Shown here: positions 1 to 7,175 of the stretch, one piece after another
Layout: every line of letters begins with the position of its first letter
Numbering within the stretch: position 1 is the stretch's first letter
Assembly: GCA_036844705.1 (NCBI GenBank)
Contig: DAIUFH010000074.1
Coordinates: 1-10,458, forward strand
Origin: DAIUFH01 sp036844705
Lineage (GTDB): Bacteria > Bacillota > Clostridia > Tissierellales > Tissierellaceae
Length of the DNA: 10,458 nt
Reading direction: 5' to 3'
Translations under genes and position numbers: made by a program
Notes under the pieces: model-generated
What the model was told of the DNA's origin: nothing
Seen by the model: the letters and a program-made list of their open reading frames with translations, nothing else
The model's database searches: none

Positions 1-1
1 A

Positions 2-691
2 AACCTAGTCCAATCCATATTGAGCTATCAGTTAGCTGATTATTTACCGGTAAATCCTGAGGAATATGTAATTGAATATATGCCTGTAGGAGATACATTA
101 GAAGATGGTGTTGAGAAATTAATCATATTGCTAATTTGTATTCCTAAAAAAATTGTAGAAAGCCATCTGGATTTATTTAAGAATATCAATCTAAGACCTC
201 AAGTTTTAGATTTTACAGGAAATGTAATCAATAAATTAATTTATTATAATGGTAATATAGATAATCAACATAATAAAGAAAATACAATTGCTTGCATTGA
301 CTTAGAAAATGAGAGTATAGGTCTTACGATAACTCAAAATGGCATTATAAAAGTTTCCCGTGTTATTGAGATTGAAAAAGATGTATCAAGCTCAGCTTTA
401 CAAGAGTTTAAATCTGTATCAGGATTAGAGGTAAATTTAAATAAGATTTTTGAAGGGATTGGTATGGTTTTTGATTATTTTTTAACTAGAGAAAAAGACA
501 ATAACATTGACTTGATTCTATTGTATGGCACTATGGCTGATATAGAAGGCATAGACCAGTTATTTAGCAATTATTTTGGGGAACCCTGTATGATATTAAA
601 AAAGTTGAATAAAGTAAGATCTAACGGTGAAATAACTAGATATGCCAATTCAATTGGTGCTTTAATTAGGATTGGTGGTTTGAAAAAATGA
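2..691 (+). CDS. pilM: PilM, type IV pilus actin-like assembly protein (5' partial)
   Basis: This is the C-terminal two thirds of a PilM-like protein, the cytoplasmic actin-fold partner that binds the N-terminal tail of PilN. The frame is open to the window edge (N-L-V-Q-S-I precede the TTG at 20), so the true start lies upstream. A full PilM is usually about 340-350 aa, and roughly 230 are visible. Counting from the TTG, ADYLPVNPEEYVIEY (6-20) matches the family segment with two prolines before an acidic/aromatic stretch. CIDLENESIGLTI (92-104) is the second phosphate-loop region, ILLYGTMADIEGID (166-179) the late Gly-rich loop, and YANSIGALIR (208-217) the typical C-terminus. Both loops are poorer in Gly than canonical PilM. 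It overlaps pilN by ATGA. The pilM-pilN-pilO order supports the call. Confidence 0.85.
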   Translation, partial: NLVQSILSYQLADYLPVNPEEYVIEYMPVGDTLEDGVEKLIILLICIPKKIVESHLDLFKNINLRPQVLDFTGNVINKLIYYNGNIDNQHNKENTIACIDLENESIGLTITQNGIIKVSRVIEIEKDVSSSALQEFKSVSGLEVNLNKIFEGIGMVFDYFLTREKDNNIDLILLYGTMADIEGIDQLFSNYFGEPCMILKKLNKVRSNGEITRYANSIGALIRIGGLKK

Positions 692-1272
692 AAGATTTGA
701 ACTTTTTTGAACCTTATATAGAAAAGCACGAATTTGCATTTACTAGAATAATATTTTTATATTTACTTTTGGCTATATGTATATGTGCAATTTCTATATA
801 TGGAATACATAATCAAATGAAGATAAATGAATTAAATAAGCAGGTACAAGACCGTAGAACAGTCATAGAAGATTCTAATACAATAAAGAAAGTAAATGAA
901 ATTAAAAAGCTGGAAATAGAACTAAATAATTTTAAAAATGAAGTCAATAACATGATTGAAATTGATATGAGTATTGAATCCAACAATAAAGTAAATGAAA
1001 AATTATTAAAGGAAATTAGAAATAAAATGCCATCTGAGCTATTTCTTACTAGTTTTAGTGCATTTGAAAATGAAATACAGATTTCTGGGATATCAAAGGA
1101 TACATACTCTGTTGCAGAGTTTGAAAAAGGGCTAGGACTTATAAAAGATATGGACTCCGTATTTATATCAAATATAAGTAATACAGAAAATTACTTCAAT
1201 TTTGAACTCAATTTGACATTAAAGGATGTGAGCTTAGATGGAACGAAAACTTCTGAAGAGCAAGGAAAGTAA
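688..1272 (+). CDS. pilN: PilN-like type IV pilus inner-membrane alignment protein
   Basis: This bitopic membrane protein is expected to pair with PilO and to contact PilM through its cytoplasmic tail. The tail reads K-D-L-N-F-F-E-P, the counterpart of the family's I-N-L-L-P motif. A single membrane helix spans about residues 20-40. A charged helical stretch likely to form a coiled coil follows (about 44-112), then a small ferredoxin-like domain starting at MPSELFLTSFSAFENEIQISG (114-134), a typical PilN pattern. The 194-aa length is normal. The start codon overlaps the pilM stop (ATGA), with G-rich GGTGG at 674-678 as a possible ribosome site, so coupled translation is likely. The last 35 nt overlap pilO. 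The gene position and topology make the assignment firm, although such proteins diverge strongly in sequence. Confidence 0.85.
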   Translation: MKDLNFFEPYIEKHEFAFTRIIFLYLLLAICICAISIYGIHNQMKINELNKQVQDRRTVIEDSNTIKKVNEIKKLEIELNNFKNEVNNMIEIDMSIESNNKVNEKLLKEIRNKMPSELFLTSFSAFENEIQISGISKDTYSVAEFEKGLGLIKDMDSVFISNISNTENYFNFELNLTLKDVSLDGTKTSEEQGK

Positions 1273-2647
1273 AATAAGACAACTTACAAAAAAAGAGAAG
1301 CTATTGTTAATTATATTAGGATTCGTATTGTTTTTATGGCTATCTAACAAGTTTGTTCTCACGCCCCAGGCAGAAAAAATGAGTGCTTTAGAAGCTAAAA
1401 AACGTGATTTGGATTCTAAAATAGTAGATATAAATAATAAATTGAAAATGGAAGAAAAAATGAAAAAGGAATGGGAAATTCTACATAAGAGGAGGAATGA
1501 TATTTTGTCTAATTATTTTCCTGTTTTGGATCAATCTCAAATAATATATCTATTAAATGATTTAATGGTAGATGATAGAGTAAAAATTACAGATTTTAAT
1601 TTTGACAGACCGAGTGTTGAAGAAATCGGTGAAATGGATGTTAAAGAGATGAGTGTTTCAATTCCTTTTAGAGGTAATTATGATGGTATTGTGAATATTG
1701 CTAAATCAATTGAGACAAGTCCTAGAAGAATTTTACTTGATTCATTATCAATGGATATATTAGCTAATGATGAACTAAGCGGAAATATGTCCCTTAAAGT
1801 ATATAGTTTAGAGGGATTGCTCCCAGATGATGATCAAAATACTATTTATGTAGTGAACGATAATGACTCAGGTGAAGGATCTCCATTTACTTCTTTTAAT
1901 GACTATAAAAAGGACAATGAAGAAGATGATATAGAAGAGAGTGTAGCTGATATATCAAGTGAAATAGATTCAGATGGTCAACAAAATAGCTATATACTAA
2001 ATGATTTTGAAAGCGTAAATTATAGCTTTATACCATCAAACGAGTTAATAAATGGAGATGTAATATCATCTACTATAAGAAAATCTGGTAAATATTCATT
2101 GAGGTTTGAATACAATATTCTTGCTTTAGAAGAAGAAAATAGAGCATATATTGATATGAGTTCTAGCAATATAGAATTTAAATATCCACCTGAATCCATT
2201 AATATTTGGGTCAATGCTTATGGGTATTCACCTGGAACATTAGGTATGAGGTTTAGAACTCAAGATGGAGAAGATATTGATGTAATAGCTTCAGAAGGCA
2301 TTTCGTGGCTAGGCTGGTCAAATATTGAAACTAAGCCTCCTTTAGACTTAAGCCTCTACCCCTTAAAGCTTACACATTTATATTATGAACTACCGTACAA
2401 TAGGGATGATTATGGTGTGCTTTTAATCGATAAACTTGAAGCTATTTACCCTATAAGTGAAGATAATAATGCTAACGATGCACCAATAAACGATTTTTAT
2501 ATTGTACAATCAGGTGATACAGTAGCTAGTATCTCTAAGAAGATATATGGAACTATCGCATATAAAAATGAAATAATTAAAAACAATAGTTTGAACTCAT
2601 ACGATATATTACCAGTAGGCAAGGTATTGGTACTTATTAGGAGGTAG
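1238..2647 (+). CDS. pilO: PilO-like protein with added beta-sandwich and C-terminal LysM domain
   Basis: The first 195 residues look like PilO: a basic cytoplasmic tail, a membrane helix (about 20-38), a coiled coil (about 45-90) and a PilO ferredoxin-like fold (about 95-193, starting FPVLDQSQIIYLLNDL). Ordinary PilO ends there, at about 200 aa. This one continues to 469. It has an acidic linker (about 197-248) and a domain at about 250-406 whose pattern INIWVNAYGY, then WLGWSNIE, then LLIDKLEAIYP resembles the carbohydrate-binding-like beta-sandwich found at the ends of clostridial phosphodiester glycosidases. A LysM module follows at 420-468 (YIVQSGDTVASISKKIYG, then ILPVGKVLVLI). LysM binds peptidoglycan glycan, so this PilO probably reaches into or grips the wall. 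The ATG is chosen because AAGGATGTG at 1222-1230 is correctly spaced; the start lies inside pilN (35-nt overlap). The extra-domain assignments are by pattern, the LysM being the surest. Confidence 0.85.
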   Translation: MERKLLKSKESKIRQLTKKEKLLLIILGFVLFLWLSNKFVLTPQAEKMSALEAKKRDLDSKIVDINNKLKMEEKMKKEWEILHKRRNDILSNYFPVLDQSQIIYLLNDLMVDDRVKITDFNFDRPSVEEIGEMDVKEMSVSIPFRGNYDGIVNIAKSIETSPRRILLDSLSMDILANDELSGNMSLKVYSLEGLLPDDDQNTIYVVNDNDSGEGSPFTSFNDYKKDNEEDDIEESVADISSEIDSDGQQNSYILNDFESVNYSFIPSNELINGDVISSTIRKSGKYSLRFEYNILALEEENRAYIDMSSSNIEFKYPPESINIWVNAYGYSPGTLGMRFRTQDGEDIDVIASEGISWLGWSNIETKPPLDLSLYPLKLTHLYYELPYNRDDYGVLLIDKLEAIYPISEDNNANDAPINDFYIVQSGDTVASISKKIYGTIAYKNEIIKNNSLNSYDILPVGKVLVLIRR

Positions 2648-2656
2648 GAGAAGTTG
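2639..2656 (+). promoter_or_regulatory. Strong ribosome binding site fixing a TTG start
   Basis: AGGAGG at 2639-2644 lies within the last two Arg codons of pilO (AGG AGG TAG). It is followed after 9 nt by the TTG at 2654, which begins a clear signal peptide. This supports TTG as the start of the SLH protein and ties its translation to the end of pilO. Confidence 0.7.
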
Positions 2657-4240
2657 AGAATAAAAAATAGAATTATAACAATTTTATTGACTCTATTGTT
2701 AACAATTAATCCTGAAGTTATCTTTGCTACTTCTGCTGATCTGAGTTATGATGAAGGATATAATGCCGGATATGACGCAGGTGACAAAAATTCAGGTAAT
2801 AATGTGAAAGTAGACGATATCCTGGATGATTTTTATGGAACTACAAAATTTAGAATAATTAGAGATAGTATAAGTGGGTTTGATTACGATGGTTTTGATA
2901 AAGGATTCTATGATGGCTTTAAAGATGGTTTAAAAGACAATAAAAAAGAAAATTACTCAAAGGAATTAGGTAAGCTATTGGGTGAAATTTATGGAATTAA
3001 GGATTATTATGAAGGGAAGAAGCTGGATTATAGAAGAAATCTTCCTTCAGATAGGGTGATTTGCAATGAGCATTCTCTTTACAATGATTCGTATGAATAT
3101 AGAAAGGGGTTTTTGAAAGAGTATAAAACAGCCTTTGAAGAATCATATAATAAAGCATATAGAGAGACCAATTTAAAGCAAAATAAATCGGAGGGAAATG
3201 ATTCATTTTCTAATGGCCAAGAAATAGGAAAGAACAGCGGAGAATTACAAGCCACAATTGATTTTATGTCTAACAATACTAATAATTGGCAAAGGAATCT
3301 TCCAAATGAAGATTTTATAATTTTAGAATATGGACAAAATCTTCAAACTACAAATTATAGAGATGGTTTTATAGCTGGTTTTTATGATGGCTTTTCAGAA
3401 GGATATAATTCAAAATTTGAAGAACTTGCTCAAGGGCAAAGCTTAAATAAAAGTGTCTCAGAAATTGTCACCACTTCAGGGACAAGCTTAAATAGTTTAG
3501 ATAATGTCTTAAATGTATTCATCGAACCTGGTTCCTTTTATCATCCTGTAAATTTAATCATTGAAACAATTTATGATGCATCTCTACCAATGCCTGATAA
3601 GCTGGTTAAAGCTTCTGATAGCTATACCATAAGTATTTTAAACAATTCCAATAATTTCGATGATAGTAAACCTATGAAACTTAGTTTTAAATACTACGGA
3701 GATAAGATAAAAGGCGGCATATATAAATTGGTAGACAAGAAATGGTTATATGTTCCTTCGTTTATAGAGGATGAAGCTATTTATACTTATGTAAATATAG
3801 GCAGCATAAAAGCTGATGGTATTACCTATAGTGTATTCCTAGATAATGATATTAAGATTTTCTCTGATTCCAGGGGACATTGGGCTAAAGATGAAATAAA
3901 TACATTTGTTAGGCGTGGCATTATAGATGGATATAGCGATATGACGTTTAAACCGGATAGAAGTATAACCAGGGTAGAATTCCTGACAATTTTAAACAAA
4001 ATATATAATTTGGATACACCATATATAAAAGATATTTCCGTTAAATCAAATGAACCTATTTCTTATAAGGAGATTGAATCAATAATGGGAAGAGTTCTTG
4101 AAAATTCACAATTCAAATGGTCTGATATAGCAATTGATATACTTCATTGCAGAAAGGTAAGTTCTAATAGCTTTAATGATATGAATAATAAGATCACACG
4201 GGCAGAGACAGTTTATATGCTCTATAAATTTATGGAGTAG
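2654..4240 (+). CDS. Secreted SLH-domain protein with Y/F-x-x-G repeats, encoded inside the T4P operon
   Basis: I do not recognise a named family for the whole protein. Residues 1-28 are a signal peptide (basic start, hydrophobic core LLTLLLT, a likely signal peptidase I site after ATSA). Residues about 30-258 hold degenerate repeats rich in aromatic-x-x-Gly at 4-residue spacing, such as YDEGYNAGYDAG (32-43), FDKGFYDGFKDG (81-92) and YRDGFIAGFYDGFSEGY (235-251). Segments 105-170 and 188-257 align as a duplication, sharing RNLP and a following Y-R-x-G-F. Residues about 285-398 look like the beta domain that often precedes SLH modules (GSFYHPVNL; IYKLVDKKWLYVP). One good SLH module is at about 402-455 (FSDSRGHWAKDEI, then GIIDGYSDMTFKPDRSITRVEF). 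A second, degenerate one ends in KITRAETVYMLYKFM. SLH modules attach proteins to secondary wall polymers, so this protein should sit on the cell wall. Its place between pilO and the minor pilins suggests a role in pilus passage or anchoring, which is inference. Confidence 0.85.
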   Translation: MRIKNRIITILLTLLLTINPEVIFATSADLSYDEGYNAGYDAGDKNSGNNVKVDDILDDFYGTTKFRIIRDSISGFDYDGFDKGFYDGFKDGLKDNKKENYSKELGKLLGEIYGIKDYYEGKKLDYRRNLPSDRVICNEHSLYNDSYEYRKGFLKEYKTAFEESYNKAYRETNLKQNKSEGNDSFSNGQEIGKNSGELQATIDFMSNNTNNWQRNLPNEDFIILEYGQNLQTTNYRDGFIAGFYDGFSEGYNSKFEELAQGQSLNKSVSEIVTTSGTSLNSLDNVLNVFIEPGSFYHPVNLIIETIYDASLPMPDKLVKASDSYTISILNNSNNFDDSKPMKLSFKYYGDKIKGGIYKLVDKKWLYVPSFIEDEAIYTYVNIGSIKADGITYSVFLDNDIKIFSDSRGHWAKDEINTFVRRGIIDGYSDMTFKPDRSITRVEFLTILNKIYNLDTPYIKDISVKSNEPISYKEIESIMGRVLENSQFKWSDIAIDILHCRKVSSNSFNDMNNKITRAETVYMLYKFME

Positions 4241-4248
4241 ATAACTAT

Positions 4249-4677
4249 ATGTACAGAAAAATGGGATTTACGATGATAGAGTTAGTTGTAGTAATAGCTC
4301 TTACTTTAATTATTCTATCAATAGCTACTCCTAATTTAAAAGTTGTGAATAAATTAAAAGAAAGTCAGGAACTAAGAGAATTTAAAAGAGATATTTTGTA
4401 TGCAAGAAATCAAGCCATTATTGAAGGTAAGATATATTATTTTCAATTGGATTATACAGACAATGGCTATTTTATTCATACAGAGGATGTCGTTAAGAAA
4501 AGATATTATTTTAAACATGGGTTAAGCCTAATTGAAAATCCGAATCTTATAAGATTGGAATTTGGTAAATCGGGAGTACCTATTAAAAGTGGTACTATAG
4601 AATTTAAAAATAGTGAAAATAAGATATTTTTCATTGCTGTAACTCCAGTTACAGGACAGATAAATTTATATGATTAG
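4249..4677 (+). CDS. GspH/FimT-like minor pilin
   Basis: A prepilin with a short basic leader, M-Y-R-K-M-G, cleaved before FTMIEL (after Gly6). Glu11 is the conserved Glu at mature position +5. The hydrophobic N-terminal helix runs to about residue 28, followed by KESQELREFKRDILYARNQA, the pattern of GspH/FimT pseudopilins that cap or prime the pilus. The end FIAVTPVTGQINLY fits the GspH-type last strand. The length of 142 aa is typical. The start at 4249 is preceded by GGAG at 4234-4237. A later ATG at 4261 would leave only Met-Gly as leader and is less likely. The gap after the SLH gene is 8 nt. The protein is expected to be processed by a PilD prepilin peptidase encoded elsewhere. Confidence 0.85.
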   Translation: MYRKMGFTMIELVVVIALTLIILSIATPNLKVVNKLKESQELREFKRDILYARNQAIIEGKIYYFQLDYTDNGYFIHTEDVVKKRYYFKHGLSLIENPNLIRLEFGKSGVPIKSGTIEFKNSENKIFFIAVTPVTGQINLYD

Positions 4678-4686
4678 TGGTGTATT

Positions 4687-5064
4687 ATGAGTAGAAAAGG
4701 TAATATGCTGATTCAAGTAGTTGTTATGCTCTTTTTTTTAGGGATTATATCAATCAGCTTTCTTCCTATCCTAATCTCATCCATAAATAACTTTAAAAGA
4801 ATAAAGTTACAGAATGAGATGATATATATAGGAGAAATGGTTGTAGAGAAAATAAAAGCTAAGGATGAATCTATAATTAGTAATTTTTCAAATATCAAAA
4901 GTGATATGTCCTATGAGGATGAAGATTTTGATACTGATAAATTTAAATGTAATATTTATAGAATTCGTAGCAACTCTGATTTATTGGAGTTTTTAGTAAG
5001 GGTGGAAAATAAGCATGGAAAAATTCAAATTGTTGAATTTAAAGCCTCTATCCCGAATACATAG
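4687..5064 (+). CDS. PilV/GspI-like minor pilin with Gln at +5
   Basis: The 125-aa protein starts MSRKG followed by NMLIQVVVMLFFLGIIS. Gly5 and the hydrophobic helix match a prepilin cleavage site, but mature position +5 is Gln10, not the usual Glu. The segment EMIYIGEMVVEKIKAK (44-59) corresponds to the PilV/GspI pattern in which a helix ends in an A-E-x-x-x-E-x-L type stretch. It lies 9 nt after the GspH-like gene with a weak upstream AGTGGTG, and its last 50 nt overlap the next minor pilin, so translation is probably coupled. In Clostridioides difficile the corresponding slot is called PilV. I assign the fold class, not the exact orthologue. Confidence 0.75.
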   Translation: MSRKGNMLIQVVVMLFFLGIISISFLPILISSINNFKRIKLQNEMIYIGEMVVEKIKAKDESIISNFSNIKSDMSYEDEDFDTDKFKCNIYRIRSNSDLLEFLVRVENKHGKIQIVEFKASIPNT

Positions 5065-5605
5065 AGGATATACTCTGATAGAATTTATACTAGGTCTAGC
5101 TTTGATATCAATTCTTTTGGGTTCATTTTTTACAATTATAAATTTTTCTGGAAGGGCTGTCGAATGTGTTGAATTTGAAGACAAATTATATTTAAATGGT
5201 CGGTTTGGTATTGAATATCTTAAAGAAGAAATTAAAAGCATGAATAAGATTATAGATTCTGAGAAAATTTCTCAATTAGATAGTACATATCCCGACAATA
5301 TTGGATTTGTTTTGATGAGTGATAGTGAAATAGTTGATTCAGAAGAAAGATATAAATTTGTTACCTATTATTTAAACTGGAATAATGAGGTCATAAGAAT
5401 CACCAAAAGCTCTCCAGATGATATTTATCCAATTGCAGGAAACTTTTCTGGTTATAATGTTGTTTGTAAAAATGTACTTTCCTTTAATGAAACCCATGTT
5501 GATAAGGATAAAGAGTTAATAAGATTAAGTCTAAATATGGGTGAAGGTAGAGTTAGTTTAAACCTAAAGTCTTTAATATATGCTGATCTTGAATATGATT
5601 TTTAG
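5015..5605 (+). CDS. PilW/GspJ-like minor pilin
   Basis: The 196-aa prepilin has an 18-residue leader ending IHRG before YTLIEF, with Glu23 at mature +5. The leader is long and basic. No other ATG, GTG or TTG start lies close to the cleavage site, and AAGGGTGG at 4998-5005 gives a usable ribosome site 9 nt before the ATG, which is why I keep this start inside the preceding gene. After the hydrophobic helix, the pattern RFGIEYLKEEIKSM (69-82) fits the PilW/GspJ helix that continues into a beta domain (VTYYLNWNNEVIRI). The 50-nt overlap with the PilV-like gene indicates coupled synthesis, and the proteins probably form one tip complex. The class is clear and the exact orthologue less so. Confidence 0.8.
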   Translation: MEKFKLLNLKPLSRIHRGYTLIEFILGLALISILLGSFFTIINFSGRAVECVEFEDKLYLNGRFGIEYLKEEIKSMNKIIDSEKISQLDSTYPDNIGFVLMSDSEIVDSEERYKFVTYYLNWNNEVIRITKSSPDDIYPIAGNFSGYNVVCKNVLSFNETHVDKDKELIRLSLNMGEGRVSLNLKSLIYADLEYDF

Positions 5606-5613
5606 AGGATAAT

Positions 5614-6627
5614 ATGAAAAGAAAAGGTTTTGTTTTTATTCCAATAATTTTAATAGTTTTTTGTATAGTTACACTGTGCTCTATGTATATCGTTTATTTA
5701 ACAAAATTAGAAGCATGTATGACTTTTTCCCTAAGTGATAAAATACAATCAAATTACCATTCGGAGACTAAGATAAACAGAATATTATACGATGAATATT
5801 ATCGTGATACCTATCTGGAACCATTTATAATAAATCATCTTGTAAATCCAATGACAGCTCCAAGATCCTTGAGTATTAAACTAAAAGATGAGGATATAGA
5901 TGATAAAGATACATTAAATAAAGTCAATGTAACAATTTATAATAATGACAATAATAGGAAAGAAATAAGCATTGATACCGAGTCCAATTATAATGGTATA
6001 AGAACTTCTTTACATAAAAAAGCTAGAGTAGTAAATGATATTTTTGAGGTAGGAAAATTGCCAATAGTTTCTTATGATTTATGCGAAGATTTAAGTGGCA
6101 AATTATCCTTATTCTATAATGAATTGAAGGATGGATTAATTTTAGATAAAATTCCTTCAAAGTATAAAATAATACATACCTTTGATCATGATAAAATCAG
6201 TATTAGGAGTAAAGATAGCACTGACAATACCATTAAAAAAACGAGAAATATCGCAATAGAATTAGAAGATTACAATAAAAAAACTTATAAGGATACCATA
6301 TTTATTATTGAAAACAAACTATATACTCCATTAACTTTGGAGATAGAAGAGAGTACCTATAAAGATCCGCTAGTACTAAATGGTATTATATATTTAGAAG
6401 GGGATTTGATAATTTCAGGTAGATTTAAATTTAACGGTATTATAATTCTAAAGGGCAAAGCTTCAAAGATTATAGTAAATAGTGAAATTGAACCTGTTAT
6501 TAGAGGTATGATATTGACAGAAGGAAATACAGATTACCTTGACAAAGTTGATATAATGTATAATAGTGATTATATATATAAATATGGTATATATTTACCT
6601 GGGTTTTTTGAATTAAATACTAGATGA
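5614..6627 (+). CDS. PilX/GspK-like large minor pilin, no Glu at +5
   Basis: The 337-aa protein starts MKRKG followed by FVFIPIILIVFCIVTL, a prepilin-like leader with Pro10 at mature +5. GspK/PilX-type tip subunits characteristically lack Glu+5. The stretch SDKIQSNYHSETKINRILYDE (41-61) corresponds to the family pattern after the helix where membrane-proximal residues precede an A-E-x-G-like site. The C-terminal 80-90 residues contain strand repeats (LNGIIYLEGDLIISG, then FKFNGIIILKG) that look like short beta-solenoid turns, a feature seen in large clostridial PilX-like proteins. AGAGG at 5604-5608 lies 5 nt before the ATG. It is the last pilus gene of the cluster and its stop codon lies 18 nt before the preferred aroK start. 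The large size suits a pilus-tip subunit. Confidence 0.75.
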   Translation: MKRKGFVFIPIILIVFCIVTLCSMYIVYLTKLEACMTFSLSDKIQSNYHSETKINRILYDEYYRDTYLEPFIINHLVNPMTAPRSLSIKLKDEDIDDKDTLNKVNVTIYNNDNNRKEISIDTESNYNGIRTSLHKKARVVNDIFEVGKLPIVSYDLCEDLSGKLSLFYNELKDGLILDKIPSKYKIIHTFDHDKISIRSKDSTDNTIKKTRNIAIELEDYNKKTYKDTIFIIENKLYTPLTLEIEESTYKDPLVLNGIIYLEGDLIISGRFKFNGIIILKGKASKIIVNSEIEPVIRGMILTEGNTDYLDKVDIMYNSDYIYKYGIYLPGFFELNTR

Positions 6628-6632
6628 TAAAA

Positions 6633-6647
6633 AAGGATGTTCTAATG
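6633..6647 (+). promoter_or_regulatory. Ribosome binding site choosing the aroK start at 6645
   Basis: AAGGA at 6633-6637 lies 7 nt before the ATG at 6645, ideal spacing. The in-frame upstream ATG at 6624 has no such site and would add seven residues (M-I-K-K-D-V-L) ahead of the usual shikimate kinase start M-K-N-I-V-I-I-G. Confidence 0.6.
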
Positions 6648-7175
6648 AAAAATATTGTAATTATAGGAATGAGCGGTATAGGAAAATCAGAAAAAGGGAA
6701 ATATCTAGCTAATTTATTAGGCTGGACTTTTCTTGATACAGATGAGGAAATAGTAAGAAGAGAAAAAATAACAATTGAAGAGATTTTCATAAAATATGGT
6801 GAAGATTATTTTAGAGATGTTGAGAGTAATTTGATGAGTGAAATTTCTACGATGAGTAATATGGTCATTTCTACTGGTGGGGGTATTGTTCTTAATTCTG
6901 ATAATATTGAAAACCTTCGTAAAAATGGTTATATTTTCTTGTTTATGGGAAAAATACAAACTATAGTGGATAATTTAACTTCAAGCAATGTTGTAAGGCC
7001 ATTATTAAAGGGTGGTACTGCTACTTTGTATGAAAAGGTAGAAAAATTATTTAGGGGTCGAGAACAATTATATTTGGCTTCAAGCGATGTAATAATCAAT
7101 GTAGATAATAAATCTATTGAACAAATTTGCAAGGAAGTAATAGGAGAGTATAATCGTCTAGCTGAGATTAGTTAA
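6645..7175 (+). CDS. aroK: Shikimate kinase
   Basis: Phosphorylates the 3-hydroxyl of shikimate with ATP, a late cytoplasmic step on the route to chorismate and aromatic amino acids. Counting from 6645, the 176-aa protein has a Walker A loop GMSGIGKS (8-15), the shikimate-binding Asp33 in FLDTDEEI, Arg57 in GEDYFRDVE, the Gly triplet STGGG (76-80), the lid Arg118 in VRPLL and the final Arg139 in FRGREQLY. All catalytic residues are therefore present. A small oddity is Glu-Lys after GKS where the family often has Thr-Val. An upstream in-frame ATG (6624, overlapping the previous stop) would give 183 aa, but the ribosome site favours 6645. It probably belongs to the pilus transcript. No aroB or aroQ follows. 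Confidence 0.93.
   Translation: MKNIVIIGMSGIGKSEKGKYLANLLGWTFLDTDEEIVRREKITIEEIFIKYGEDYFRDVESNLMSEISTMSNMVISTGGGIVLNSDNIENLRKNGYIFLFMGKIQTIVDNLTSSNVVRPLLKGGTATLYEKVEKLFRGREQLYLASSDVIINVDNKSIEQICKEVIGEYNRLAEIS
7127..7154 (+). promoter_or_regulatory. Candidate promoter inside the end of aroK
   Basis: TTGCAA (7127-7132) and a perfect TATAAT (7149-7154) are separated by 16 bp, predicting transcription from about 7161. It would drive the structured element that follows. The sequence lies in coding DNA, so chance similarity is possible. Confidence 0.35.

Noticed and set aside
2020..2214. Open frame of 64 codons on the minus strand inside pilO.
   Set aside because: It lies fully antisense to a well-supported gene, has no recognisable protein pattern and no convincing start context.
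2997..3276. Two overlapping minus-strand open frames inside the SLH protein gene.
   Set aside because: They are antisense to the repeat region, overlap each other in different frames, and show low-complexity, non-protein-like sequence.
6624..6644. Upstream ATG as the aroK start.
   Set aside because: It overlaps the preceding stop and could be coupled, but AAGGA at ideal spacing and the family's usual N-terminus favour 6645.
6717..7132. Minus-strand open frames inside aroK.
   Set aside because: aroK has all family residues on the plus strand; the antisense frames show no family pattern.
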